Below, one piece after another: positions 26,984-35,812 of a DNA stretch of 38,977 nucleotides; within the stretch, counting starts at the first letter, position 1; every line of letters starts with the position of its first letter. Both the position numbers and the translations under genes were made by a program. Source of the stretch: Oscillospiraceae bacterium (lineage in GTDB: Bacteria; Bacillota; Clostridia; Oscillospirales; Oscillospiraceae); the NCBI GenBank assembly GCA_009781855.1, contig WQUY01000017.1, forward strand, positions 1 through 38,977, written 5' to 3'. A model generated the notes under the pieces. It was given only the letters and a program-made list of their open reading frames with translations. It was not told the origin of the DNA and ran no database searches.

Positions 26984-27833
26984 ATTAAAAAACGTCAGCA
27001 AGCATTATGGCCACACACAGGCGCTTGACAATGTGAATCTGGAATTCGGCGAGCGTAAAATATACGGCCTTTTAGGTAATAATGGCGCAGGCAAAACAAC
27101 ACTCTTAAACGCCATCACAAGCCGCATCATTGTAAATAGCGGCGAAATCACCCTTGATGGTGAGCCGATGTTTGATAATGACAGGGCGCTGAATCAAATC
27201 TATATGCTCAGCGACAAAAACTACTATCCCGAAACTATGAAAGTCAAGGAAGCATTTGGCTGGGCAGCTGTTTTCTATCCAAACTTCGACAAGAAATTGG
27301 CTGAGAAGCTATCCGAACGTTTTAAGCTTCCACTCAAAAAGAAAATTACCGCATTGTCCACCGGCTATGAAACAATATTTAAAATTGTAATGGCACTTTC
27401 TGCAAATACCCCCATTCTGCTGCTCGATGAGCCTGTTCTGGGACTGGACGCACAGCATCGAGACATGTTTTATAAGCTCTTGATTGAGCACTTTAGTGAA
27501 AATCCATGCACAATTGTGATATCAACACATTTGATTGCTGAGGTCGCCGGTATTATTGAGCATTGCATAATCATTAAAGACGGTTTGATTATAAAAGATA
27601 CTCCTTGCGAAGAACTGCTCCAAAACGGCTATAGCATTTCAGGCCCAGCAGCTTCAGTTGATGATTTTGTTCGCGGTAAAATTGTCATGTCAGAGTCAAT
27701 CCTGGGCGGTTTGAAGACAGCTTCAATCAGTGGCGAAATCCCACCCCAAAGCGAGCTTCCGGATGGTCTGGTTATTGGCACGATGAATCTCCAAGAATAT
27801 TTTATACAACTCATGAATAAGGAGGAAATATAA
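26973..27833 (+). CDS. ABC transporter ATP-binding protein (YtrB-like)
   Basis: This is the ATPase of an ABC-2 type transporter. The 286-residue protein has Walker A GNNGAGKTT, a less canonical signature LSTGY (common in YtrB-like proteins) and Walker B ILLLDEPVLGLD, followed by STHLIAEVAG. The C-terminal part, about residues 215-286, is a small extra domain. The chosen ATG lies eight bases after GAGAGG; an ATG two codons upstream is too close to it. The gene overlaps the regulator and ends on the first base of the permease start codon, so the three are cotranslated. Confidence 0.93.
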   Translation: MTIKLKNVSKHYGHTQALDNVNLEFGERKIYGLLGNNGAGKTTLLNAITSRIIVNSGEITLDGEPMFDNDRALNQIYMLSDKNYYPETMKVKEAFGWAAVFYPNFDKKLAEKLSERFKLPLKKKITALSTGYETIFKIVMALSANTPILLLDEPVLGLDAQHRDMFYKLLIEHFSENPCTIVISTHLIAEVAGIIEHCIIIKDGLIIKDTPCEELLQNGYSISGPAASVDDFVRGKIVMSESILGGLKTASISGEIPPQSELPDGLVIGTMNLQEYFIQLMNKEEI

Positions 27834-28609
27834 TGATTAATCTTCGTTTAGCCCCTGCAATGCACTATCAGCTTAAAGCCATGCTCAAAGCTGCATTATG
27901 GATATTAGGAATATTGGCGCTCATAACAGTAGCCTTAAATCTCCTTGCAGGTTTACATGTAGAGCAAATTACACAATATCCTTATGAGCCCGGAGTCATC
28001 GTTGACATAGATGAGATGGGCATAACTGTCAGATCCAATCTTGTATTCTTTAGTGTAGGCTCTATACTTTTAATAACGCTCTTCATCATCGGCATATGCA
28101 GTATCAGGGAGGATTTCAAGTTCTTTCTTCAGCATGGCTTGGGCCGACGCACAACATACCTCAGTACGCTTTTTATCAATTTGATTTCAGGAGCTGTTTT
28201 TGGCCTATTATGTACAATCCTCAACATCATTGGAAACCACTTCCCCTCTTTCCCTGCTTATGGCATCAGCTTCCCCGTTGACAATTTCTTTTTCGTATGG
28301 ATATTGCATACACTCTCGTTTGTTGCTGCATGGCAGCTTGGTGCATTCTTCAGTCTTGTATATTATCGCATGAACAAGATGCAACAGATTGTTTTCACGG
28401 TCATAGCGATAGCCATAGTGATATTCGCAATTCCAAGTTTCATCGAGGAGATTATATTCTTTTTTGTCCCGAATGTCGCAATTATGGGTGCCGCGCTAAC
28501 AAGCTTTTTTGGAAATTCGTTTGGTCTTGCAACGAGCCTCTTCGCATTCGGATTAGTAACTGCACTTATGAATTTCCTCCTGATTCGCCGTGTACAAGTC
28601 AAAAACTAA
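27833..28609 (+). CDS. ABC transporter permease, six predicted membrane helices
   Basis: The 258-residue hydrophobic protein shows about six membrane segments, near residues 20-43, 72-92, 105-130, 150-175, 185-205 and 225-250. An extracytoplasmic loop follows the first helix. It lacks a clear family signature but is encoded directly after the YtrB-like ATPase, with the stop and start codons overlapping by one base, so it is the likely membrane partner. Its substrate is unknown. No convincing terminator follows. Confidence 0.85.
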   Translation: MINLRLAPAMHYQLKAMLKAALWILGILALITVALNLLAGLHVEQITQYPYEPGVIVDIDEMGITVRSNLVFFSVGSILLITLFIIGICSIREDFKFFLQHGLGRRTTYLSTLFINLISGAVFGLLCTILNIIGNHFPSFPAYGISFPVDNFFFVWILHTLSFVAAWQLGAFFSLVYYRMNKMQQIVFTVIAIAIVIFAIPSFIEEIIFFFVPNVAIMGAALTSFFGNSFGLATSLFAFGLVTALMNFLLIRRVQVKN

Positions 28610-28660
28610 ACCAAGCATTGCTGATGGTCTCATTGTAAATAAAAAGTGGATGTTTTACTG

Positions 28661-28689
28661 TTGACACACAACGATAATTCAGCTAGAAT
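28661..28689 (+). promoter_or_regulatory. Predicted sigma-A promoter of the plus-strand glycan operon
   Basis: TTGACA (28661-28666), 17 bases and TAGAAT (28684-28689). The start would be near 28697, leaving a leader of about 170 bases. The same hexamers and spacing recur before the opposite glycan operon. Confidence 0.8.
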
Positions 28690-28809
28690 ATAATTCTAAA
28701 ATCAGTGGTGGGCTGAAACAAAAACTGCAATCTTTGCAAACTTATTTCAAGAATGAAGTACTAGCAAACAGGTCGAAGGTCTGTTTTCATAAATAATTAA
28801 ATCATCAAT

Positions 28810-28848
28810 GGGGAGTACAAACCTGCGGGTTCAGTACTCCCCTATTTT
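28810..28848 (+). other. Leader stem-loop, possible attenuator, before the cytidylyltransferase fusion
   Basis: GGGGAGTAC (28810-28818) pairs perfectly with GTACTCCCC (28834-28842). Inside, AACC and GGTT pair around a TGCG loop. TATTTTAG follows, which is a short U-rich run. It lies 22 bases before the start codon. It could act as a leaky terminator or attenuator, or protect the 5' end. No riboswitch class was recognised in the leader. Confidence 0.5.
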
Positions 28849-28864
28849 AGTTGGCGGGCAAAGA

Positions 28865-30208
28865 ATGAAAACCGTAATAACATATGGCTCTTTTGATTTA
28901 TTTCACGAAGGGCATCATAACCTTCTAAAACGGGCAAAAGCGCTTGGCGATAAACTCATTGTCGGGGTAACTACAGAGCAATTTGACATCTACAGAGGCA
29001 AGTTGAATGTCGTAGACTCACTGATGCGCAGAGTTGACCGTGTGCGGCAAACAGGCTTTGCCGATGAAATCATAATCGAAGATCATGAAGGACAAAAAAT
29101 TGAGGACATTCAAAAATATAAAGCGGACATCATCGTTTTTGGATCGGATTGGGTCGAAAAATGCAACTACCTGAATAAGTATTGCGAGGTCGTATATTTA
29201 GAGCGCACAAAAAACGTATCCAGCACGATTTTGCGTCATGAACGCTCAGGTATTATCAGACTCGGCATTGTCGGAACAGGTCGAATTGCCGAAAGATTTA
29301 TGCAGGAGACAAAATTTGTCAGCGGTGTTGATGTTGCAGGTGTTTTTAATCCCCGGACAGAATCCGCAAAAAAGTTTGGCAAAAAATACGAAGTTCAACC
29401 ATACTTCGAAGATTTCGATGGTTTTCTAAAGCAAATGGATGCCATATATGTAGCCACTCCTCATGATACGCATTATGAGTACATTTGCAAGGCACTTCTT
29501 TTCAAAAAGCATGTTCTTTGCGAAAAGCCCATGGCATTATCGAAGCGCGATGTCGAAGCACTGTTCCACATCGCATTTGAAAACAAGGTGGTGCTGATGG
29601 AAGCAATCAAAACAGCTTATGCCCCCGGTTTTATCAAGCTTTTATCTATTGCCGAAAGTGGTCGTATCGGAAATATATATGATGTTGAAGCCGCATTCAC
29701 AAAACTCATCCCTTATGACCCGGATATAAGAGAATATAATCCGACTGTTGGTGGCAGCTTTACTGAACTTGCAAGTTATTCTGTGCTGCCCATAGTCAAG
29801 CTTTTGGGTAACAATTATCAGTCGCTGGACTTTGAAAGCTTTCTGGCTGAAAACTGTGCTGATATATACACAAAGGCTCGCTTTAAGTATGACAATGCCA
29901 TTGCAACCGCAAAAACCGGTATTGGCGTGAAGAGTGAAGGGCAATTATTAATTTCCGGGACAAAGGGGTACATACTTGTCAAGTCGCCGTGGTGGCTGCT
30001 GAAATCCTTTGATGTTTGTTGTGAAAATATTCATGAAAACGAGACATTCTCAGCGCCATTTCCAGGATTTGGCCTAAGATATGAGCTTGCAGATTTTATA
30101 CGAAATATATCCGACCCAACACATAGAAACTTTAAATTTTCCAAAGAGGATTCAATATTTATGAGTGTAGTTATAGAAAATTTCCTGAAATATGCGCACC
30201 GGAGATAA
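28865..30208 (+). CDS. Fusion of a TagD-like cytidylyltransferase and a Gfo/Idh/MocA oxidoreductase
   Basis: Residues 1 to about 128 resemble glycerol-3-phosphate cytidylyltransferase: GSFDLFHEGHHNLL with HEGH at 14-17, and RTKNVSST at 114-121, the RTxxIST-type motif. Residues 131-447 are a Gfo/Idh/MocA NAD(P)-dependent oxidoreductase: GIVGTGRIA at 134-142 and the CEKPMAL catalytic lysine segment at 219-225. An economical reading is reduction of a keto or aldo sugar phosphate to a polyol phosphate, then activation with CTP, as TarJ and TarI do for ribitol with other folds. The real substrate is unknown. The start is set at an ATG preceded by GGCGGG; an upstream in-frame ATG lies in the leader hairpin and lacks a binding site. 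The next gene starts two bases later. Confidence 0.88.
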   Translation: MKTVITYGSFDLFHEGHHNLLKRAKALGDKLIVGVTTEQFDIYRGKLNVVDSLMRRVDRVRQTGFADEIIIEDHEGQKIEDIQKYKADIIVFGSDWVEKCNYLNKYCEVVYLERTKNVSSTILRHERSGIIRLGIVGTGRIAERFMQETKFVSGVDVAGVFNPRTESAKKFGKKYEVQPYFEDFDGFLKQMDAIYVATPHDTHYEYICKALLFKKHVLCEKPMALSKRDVEALFHIAFENKVVLMEAIKTAYAPGFIKLLSIAESGRIGNIYDVEAAFTKLIPYDPDIREYNPTVGGSFTELASYSVLPIVKLLGNNYQSLDFESFLAENCADIYTKARFKYDNAIATAKTGIGVKSEGQLLISGTKGYILVKSPWWLLKSFDVCCENIHENETFSAPFPGFGLRYELADFIRNISDPTHRNFKFSKEDSIFMSVVIENFLKYAHRR

Positions 30209-30210
30209 AA

Positions 30211-32760
30211 ATGAGAAAATTCGTCAGAGACAACATATTAGATCTACTACCAACCATAAAAGAAAGTCTGGAATACGCTGTCTTGGTCGATGACCACGCT
30301 GCGCGCATGGTGATTTCTGATGGCTGGGATGCGCTGGCGGCCATTTCACAGTTATTGGAACAAGGCTTAACTCAAAAAAGCATGACAAAGTATTTGCCTT
30401 TGCTCGGCGCTCTGAAAAACTCATTTCAACTGCTCAGCGGCGGCATTTGTGATGCAGATGCCGTCAACAATACCCTTGATAAAATGTGCATATACTTTGA
30501 TCATATTTCACAGCTGTTGGAAGTTGAAAAAAGCATCAAAAAAGAGATTGTTTTCTTTCCCTATAAGGCCTCCATGTGGGACTGCATGGAAAGTGTTTGG
30601 GAAGCTGCTCAAGCGGACGACCGATGTTTTGTGACAGTCGTTCCTATCCCCTATTTTGATAAGGATAAAAATGGCAATTTTGCAACATATTATTATGAGG
30701 GTAATTATTTTCCCGATTATGTTGACGTCACTTTTTACAAGAACTTCAATATTGAGGCCATAAAGCCTGACATTGCTTATATTCACAACCCTTATGATGA
30801 TCGAAACTACGTTACATCTGTGCATCCAAGCTATTATTCTCGACGACTTAAAGAACATGTACAAACGCTGGTGTTTGTGCCGTATTATGTTTCTCAAAGC
30901 ACTCCTGGCCCAGCCTTAGCTGCTTCAGCAAGCATTATGGCAGCAGATGCTATCGTTGCGTATTCGCAGAGTGAGGCTAGAGCCTATCGTATACAAGGAG
31001 CACGCTGTAAAATTGCAGCATTAGGCTCCCCTAAAATTGACAAAATATTGAGCTTCGAGCGCAACATGCCTGAGATTCCAGACAAGTGGAGCATTTTGAA
31101 AGGAAAAAAAATTTTCTTTTTTAACACCAGTATTGCGTCCTTGCTCAGGTTTGGTGCAAACTATATGCGTAAGATTCGTGCGGTTGTCAATTTATTTGAG
31201 CGACGGAACGATGCTGCACTTATATGGAGGCCACACCCACTGACACTTTCCACAATCACTTCTATGAGGCCGGAGTTGCTGGGTGAATATGCTTTAGTCG
31301 AAAATATGACGACAAAGCTCAAAAATACAATTGTTGACGATACGCACGACATGAGCCTTGCGCTCGCATTGGCAGATGCTTATATCGGAGATGTGAGCTC
31401 ATCTTTGGTCTGTCTTTTTGCGATAACCGGTAAGCCCTTATTTATGCTCAATTTTAATATGCCGATTGCACCCACCGAAGAAGAGCTGATTTGTCTTTCT
31501 GCAACCGATGCTTTGTCTGCACCTTGTGTTGACGGTAAGCATGCTTGGGTTTTTTGCACCAGTGTAAACGCAATGTGCACACTCGATTTAAGCACAGGAC
31601 GCGCAACAGTTATATCCTCTGTCCCGGTGGAAGCCAATGCACCTGAGCGATATGGCCAACCGGTAAAAAAAGGCAACACGCTTCTTTTTCCTCCTATGCG
31701 CTCAATGCAATGGGCGGAATATGATATTCAGAGCAGAACGTGGAATAAGTATCCTTTACCTCAAATCGCACAGCCGGTTACTCAACGCGGCGCATGTCTC
31801 ATCACTGCGTTTGACACGACCGAATACGCAATTTTTGCACCGTTTCACAGCAAGGCCTTTTCCAAGTACGACAAGGTGACCGGAGAGATTTCGTATCATG
31901 CTGACTGGTACGATGAATTTAAATCATATGTTTATAATCCGGATTATGGTCTGTTCGGCTCTGCAAGCAAGCTGATTGAAGAGTCGCTTTTTTTCCCTTC
32001 CAAGCAGGCAAATATTGTACTTGAGCTTAATGTCATCTCAATGAAAACGAAAATCCATAAGGTGGGGGTGGCACATAACAAATATCATGGCATCACATTT
32101 GACGGTGAGTCTTTTTGGCTTACCAAACATCTGATGCAGGGCACATATGATCCCCACAACTCAGTTGTCCGATGGAATAAAGATACAGGTGTCTGCAAAG
32201 AGTTTTTGCTTGAACCTATTACAAAAAAAGCGATAGTTTCATGCAGCTTCTTTAGGGATATCATATATTCAGGAGGCAAAATATGGATATTTCCGTATGG
32301 AGCCAGCGAGATTTTTCATATCTGCCCTAAGACTGAAACTGTCAAATGTATAGAGACCGGGCTGCCCTATCCGCTCGGTGACAGACAGAGCCCTTATTAT
32401 TCAGCTTCTGCAAATATTGCAACTACATTCTTTTTAGAAAACACAGATCATCAGCTCATGTTGTTCTCGTACTTTGACAATAGTCTGCTTTTAATTGATA
32501 CGCTATCCGAAAAAGTTGAGAAAATAAATATTTATATAGACGGAATTGAGCATCTGCTCAAAAGTGTCCATGCACCCTTGCCGTATTTACATCTTGAAAG
32601 TGCTTTTATAACTACATCCGCCTATATTGACAAGGTGTGTAGCGGCTTCATTTCTGAGTTTGACCCGAAACAATCCGAATATCACAAAAGTCTATATATC
32701 AACAGTGATGGAAGCTGCGGCAAAAAAATCCATGAGTATTTCTTACGACATATCTGCTAA
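30211..32760 (+). CDS. TagF-like CDP-polyol phosphotransferase domain fused to a predicted beta-propeller
   Basis: The 849-residue protein has an N-terminal helical region (about 1-110). A GT-B domain of the CDP-glycerol glycerophosphotransferase type follows (about 112-425), with IWRPHPLT at 338-345 and IGDVSSSLVCLF near 392-403, followed by GKPLFML, the CDP-binding blocks of this family. Residues 430-845 are beta-rich, with repeated blade-like units ending in aromatic residues (WVFCTSVNAMCTLDLSTG; AEYDIQSRTWNKYPLP; VRWNKDTG; FHICPKTETVKCI). They suggest a six- or seven-bladed Kelch/YncE-like propeller. GGAG overlaps the end of the upstream gene and precedes ATG. It probably transfers polyol phosphate made by the upstream fusion protein. 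No membrane helix is visible. Confidence 0.8.
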   Translation: MRKFVRDNILDLLPTIKESLEYAVLVDDHAARMVISDGWDALAAISQLLEQGLTQKSMTKYLPLLGALKNSFQLLSGGICDADAVNNTLDKMCIYFDHISQLLEVEKSIKKEIVFFPYKASMWDCMESVWEAAQADDRCFVTVVPIPYFDKDKNGNFATYYYEGNYFPDYVDVTFYKNFNIEAIKPDIAYIHNPYDDRNYVTSVHPSYYSRRLKEHVQTLVFVPYYVSQSTPGPALAASASIMAADAIVAYSQSEARAYRIQGARCKIAALGSPKIDKILSFERNMPEIPDKWSILKGKKIFFFNTSIASLLRFGANYMRKIRAVVNLFERRNDAALIWRPHPLTLSTITSMRPELLGEYALVENMTTKLKNTIVDDTHDMSLALALADAYIGDVSSSLVCLFAITGKPLFMLNFNMPIAPTEEELICLSATDALSAPCVDGKHAWVFCTSVNAMCTLDLSTGRATVISSVPVEANAPERYGQPVKKGNTLLFPPMRSMQWAEYDIQSRTWNKYPLPQIAQPVTQRGACLITAFDTTEYAIFAPFHSKAFSKYDKVTGEISYHADWYDEFKSYVYNPDYGLFGSASKLIEESLFFPSKQANIVLELNVISMKTKIHKVGVAHNKYHGITFDGESFWLTKHLMQGTYDPHNSVVRWNKDTGVCKEFLLEPITKKAIVSCSFFRDIIYSGGKIWIFPYGASEIFHICPKTETVKCIETGLPYPLGDRQSPYYSASANIATTFFLENTDHQLMLFSYFDNSLLLIDTLSEKVEKINIYIDGIEHLLKSVHAPLPYLHLESAFITTSAYIDKVCSGFISEFDPKQSEYHKSLYINSDGSCGKKIHEYFLRHIC

Positions 32761-34223
32761 AAATAAATCCCAGCACAACTGCTGACAATCCGGCAGGCGG
32801 TATTGTACGACTTTAATGTTTCGTATATTTCATCTGCATACTTTGAGCTGGCTATTACAATAACCGCATACTCATCCAGCAGTGCAATGGCTGAATCAAC
32901 CGAAAGCACTTTAATGGTTTTTCCGTTGATTTCTATTCCTTCTTTTTGTTTTTCAGTATCGTTATCAATAAAAAATAGCAATTTTTCAAAAACTCGATTG
33001 TCTCGCGCAAGCTCTACCCCAAAATGGCCGGCACCGAAAATAACGTAACTATTGAGCTCCATACTGTCTTCCGGAAGCACTTTCAAGAGTTTTGCGTAAC
33101 CGGTAATCAGGTGCCTTTCTGCTGCTTTTCCAAACCCTTCTTTATAAAAATCTTTGAAAAAAAGCTCACGATTTTTGTTTTCTGCCGGTGGGGTGCATAG
33201 ATGCGGCAAATCCTTCAAACGGTCAAAGTCCAGAGGTTCTTTGTATATTGCATCGGATATTTCATTTAATATTAAGTATGCTTTGTTTGAGTTTACCGTT
33301 ATGAGCGAAACGCCCATATTACATTTCGGGTCTAACCGTCTCAGCACTTCGCTTAGCAGAGGATCATATGCATCTGCAAGTGAAAAATCGCTGACTCTGG
33401 GGATTTTTTCATACTGGCATATATAACATGATTTTCTTTGGTATAAATTAGCAAGAAACCCCATATAGTAATACGAGTCCTTCGGCTCCTCAATTACAAA
33501 TGAGTTGTCATCAAACTGCATAATCCTTTGGGTAGGATAGTATTTGCTCACCATTTGGCGTTCATAATTAATTACTTTTTTTCCGGTTTTTTCTTCGATT
33601 TCCCTCAAATACTCCCGCATAACCATATGAGATGGAACGCCGTGGCATACCAGATCACAGGTCACCAAATTGGTATATGTAACGCCCAAAAAAGAAAATA
33701 ATCCGGCAATTTGACACGGGGTTCCTGTATAAAGCACAAGACGATCTGCTTTCAAAAAATGTTCAGCCTGCCTGTATGTTTCACCTATGTCGCTCTGAAT
33801 ATATTTTGAATTGCACATCGGATATACGCCTTCAATAGATTCTGCTGAGGTATGGTATACATGCGCTATTGTTTTTCCCACAACACCGAATACAACACCA
33901 CCTTGGTTTATTACATATTCAGAAACAGCGAATGCCATGCCCCCGGATGCTGAGCGCTTGCGTGCAACTTCATCAAGCACATAGCAAGCATATGCATATG
34001 GCGCGTCAAAAACTTCTGGATTCAGAGTCTTTGCACATTTTCCAATAGGACATGCCCTTGCACAGTTGCCACAGCCCGTGCATATTTTTTCATCGGTAAT
34101 CGGATATTTAAACCCTTCATCATCTTCTGTCAGTTCAATACAACTCATTGCGCACGCATTCGCACAAGCATAGCATCCATAACATTTTTCCCTCAGGCTT
34201 TCATTGCAAAACATCATAATCAT
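32757..34223 (-). CDS. Iron-sulfur FrhB-like protein (F420 hydrogenase/dehydrogenase beta-subunit family) with C-terminal Rossmann-like domain
   Basis: Residues 14-28 and 48-58 hold two cysteine clusters (CxxCxxCxxxC spacing), a 2[4Fe-4S] ferredoxin domain. An FrhB-type domain follows at about 75-370, with conserved GTPCQIAGL and CDLVCHGVPS blocks. Residues 390-488 form a small nucleotide-binding-like domain starting YVIFGAGHFG and with FFIDND. FrhB-like proteins without F420 hydrogenase partners are common in surface-polysaccharide clusters next to pyruvyl transferases, and their reaction is not settled. The start chosen is ATG after AAAGGA; a start five codons upstream lacks a site. The gene converges on the TagF-like gene with stop codons overlapping by four bases. 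Confidence 0.85.
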   Translation of the reverse strand: MIMMFCNESLREKCYGCYACANACAMSCIELTEDDEGFKYPITDEKICTGCGNCARACPIGKCAKTLNPEVFDAPYAYACYVLDEVARKRSASGGMAFAVSEYVINQGGVVFGVVGKTIAHVYHTSAESIEGVYPMCNSKYIQSDIGETYRQAEHFLKADRLVLYTGTPCQIAGLFSFLGVTYTNLVTCDLVCHGVPSHMVMREYLREIEEKTGKKVINYERQMVSKYYPTQRIMQFDDNSFVIEEPKDSYYYMGFLANLYQRKSCYICQYEKIPRVSDFSLADAYDPLLSEVLRRLDPKCNMGVSLITVNSNKAYLILNEISDAIYKEPLDFDRLKDLPHLCTPPAENKNRELFFKDFYKEGFGKAAERHLITGYAKLLKVLPEDSMELNSYVIFGAGHFGVELARDNRVFEKLLFFIDNDTEKQKEGIEINGKTIKVLSVDSAIALLDEYAVIVIASSKYADEIYETLKSYNTACRIVSSCAGIYF

Positions 34224-34269
34224 GACCATTCCTTTCATTACGTTGAATGCTTTCCGGCTCCAATAATCA

Positions 34270-35346
34270 TTATGATTCGCATGAAAGCGCCCTCCTCAAG
34301 AACGCAACAGAAGCATTCCGCAATTCTTCCAGACGCAAATAAGCCTCATCAAAATTTATATCAAGTGAAACATCAGAAATCGGCTTATATTTTTCTATAA
34401 TGCGCTCAGTTAACCCAAATTCATTGAGCAAATCACAAACCCTTGGCGCTGCCATTTGATTTACAAAGCTGTAAAACGGCCTACCAAAAAGTATCGAAAA
34501 AATAGTTCCATGATATGAGTCTGTAATGATGAGCTCAGCGTTTTTCACAAGGGACAAGAACTCTTCTATTCCCGCAAATTTAAAACTCCCTGCGCTATGC
34601 TTTATTGCATAAGACGGTAGTTCAAAAAACGAATGGATGACGTTATACGCAAATTTTTTGGAAACCTTATCAGCAAATGATAATATGTGTGGCACCACCA
34701 AACCACTCTGAACAAGGAGCAGAAGAATATATTTGTCTTTACAAAGTGGTCTTTCTATAAACTGCTCATAACTACGCGCACAAAGCAGCAGTGTTGGATC
34801 TAATGTCGTTACCACTTTTTGGTCTGTAAACTGCTGAATCAGATCTACATGAGTCTTTTCCCGGACTGAAATGAAATCAAAGTTAGGGATAAATCTTTCG
34901 TATGTTTCAAGATCGCGCCGTGCAATACCTGCCAAAGATTTTCCTAAGCTTGCCGCATATGCGATTTTCACCTGTGCTCCGGAAGCAAAGTCCAGATAAT
35001 AGCAGTCATTATTGCGGTTTATCCCTGAGTTCCAAACCTGGTCACTCCCGGTAATCAGGTAGTCGTATTTTGAGAGGCTATAGGCGGTGAATTCATCAAA
35101 TGATTCTCCCTCTATTCCTATAGCTTCGCGGCGAAATTTATTGAATTTATTTATCTGCTCTATATATCTCCTTTTCTGCTTAGGTTCTTTGTAGTTTGGA
35201 AACGCCCAGTTGCGAGGCACATAATTTATGATGTCTGCATCCATTTTATGAAAGGATTTTATTTTATTTCTAAGTGCATAGCTTTGTAGCACAGCACCAA
35301 AGCTAACAGCAAAATGAAAAGTTATTATGCCCACTTTTTTCATCAT
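34270..35346 (-). CDS. Polysaccharide pyruvyl transferase family protein
   Basis: This family (CsaB/PssM-like) transfers pyruvate from phosphoenolpyruvate as a ketal on surface glycans, though many members are untested. The 358-residue protein starts KVGIITFHFAVSFGAVLQSYAL, has GSDQVWN near residue 100, YAASLGKS near 125, and ITDSYHGTIFSILFGRPF near 280, all family hallmarks. GAGGAG six bases before a double ATG sets the start; a start ten codons upstream is unsupported. It follows the small Rossmann-like gene by 13 bases and precedes the FrhB-like gene, its usual neighbour. Confidence 0.9.
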   Translation of the reverse strand: MMKKVGIITFHFAVSFGAVLQSYALRNKIKSFHKMDADIINYVPRNWAFPNYKEPKQKRRYIEQINKFNKFRREAIGIEGESFDEFTAYSLSKYDYLITGSDQVWNSGINRNNDCYYLDFASGAQVKIAYAASLGKSLAGIARRDLETYERFIPNFDFISVREKTHVDLIQQFTDQKVVTTLDPTLLLCARSYEQFIERPLCKDKYILLLLVQSGLVVPHILSFADKVSKKFAYNVIHSFFELPSYAIKHSAGSFKFAGIEEFLSLVKNAELIITDSYHGTIFSILFGRPFYSFVNQMAAPRVCDLLNEFGLTERIIEKYKPISDVSLDINFDEAYLRLEELRNASVAFLRRALSCES

Positions 35347-35359
35347 CCGACGCTCCTCA

Positions 35360-35785
35360 TCAAAAGCCAAAAACAATATCTGTAAGCGATATTATTTGGC
35401 TCAATTTTACACCTGCATTTACCAGATCATCGGTTATTTCCGAAGCATAAAAAACAGGTGTCAAAACTATGGCATCAACCGGCGCCCTCTTCTGAATATC
35501 ATTTATCCCAACTATTGGAATATTCAAATCCGTCCTTGAATATGATTGATAATTTTTGTCAATCATAAAGCTGACCTCAATTTCTGAATCTTTTATATCC
35601 TCATAAAAGAGCTTTCCTAAATTATTTACCGTTCCAACCCCATATATCGCAATGGATTTAATATCATTGCTGATAAAGAACTTTAATATGTCTTTGCCTG
35701 TTATTTTGTTCTCTAAATACCTGATAATTGTCATATAGGTAAATGCAAAATAGTCTTTATGATTTTTTTCGCCTAAATAATACAT
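35360..35785 (-). CDS. Small Rossmann-like nucleotide-binding protein of the glycan operon
   Basis: The 141-residue protein has a helical N terminus and then IKSIAIYGVGTVNNLGKLFYE near residues 43-63, FMIDKNY near 74 and PVDAIVLTPVFYASEI near 102-117. The layout parallels the C-terminal domain of the FrhB-like protein in the same operon (FGAGHFG, FFIDND, VIVIASSKYADEI), so the two appear related. Such modules are common beside glycosyltransferases but have no settled activity. GAGG lies eight bases before ATG. It could be a sugar-nucleotide-binding accessory subunit. Confidence 0.75.
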   Translation of the reverse strand: MYYLGEKNHKDYFAFTYMTIIRYLENKITGKDILKFFISNDIKSIAIYGVGTVNNLGKLFYEDIKDSEIEVSFMIDKNYQSYSRTDLNIPIVGINDIQKRAPVDAIVLTPVFYASEITDDLVNAGVKLSQIISLTDIVFGF

Positions 35786-35812
35786 CTTCTATTCCTCTTT
35801 AATGACAGCATC

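Noticed and set aside
28610..28640. Terminator after the YtrB-like/permease operon
   Set aside because: Only a four-base ACCA/TGGT pairing with no U tract.
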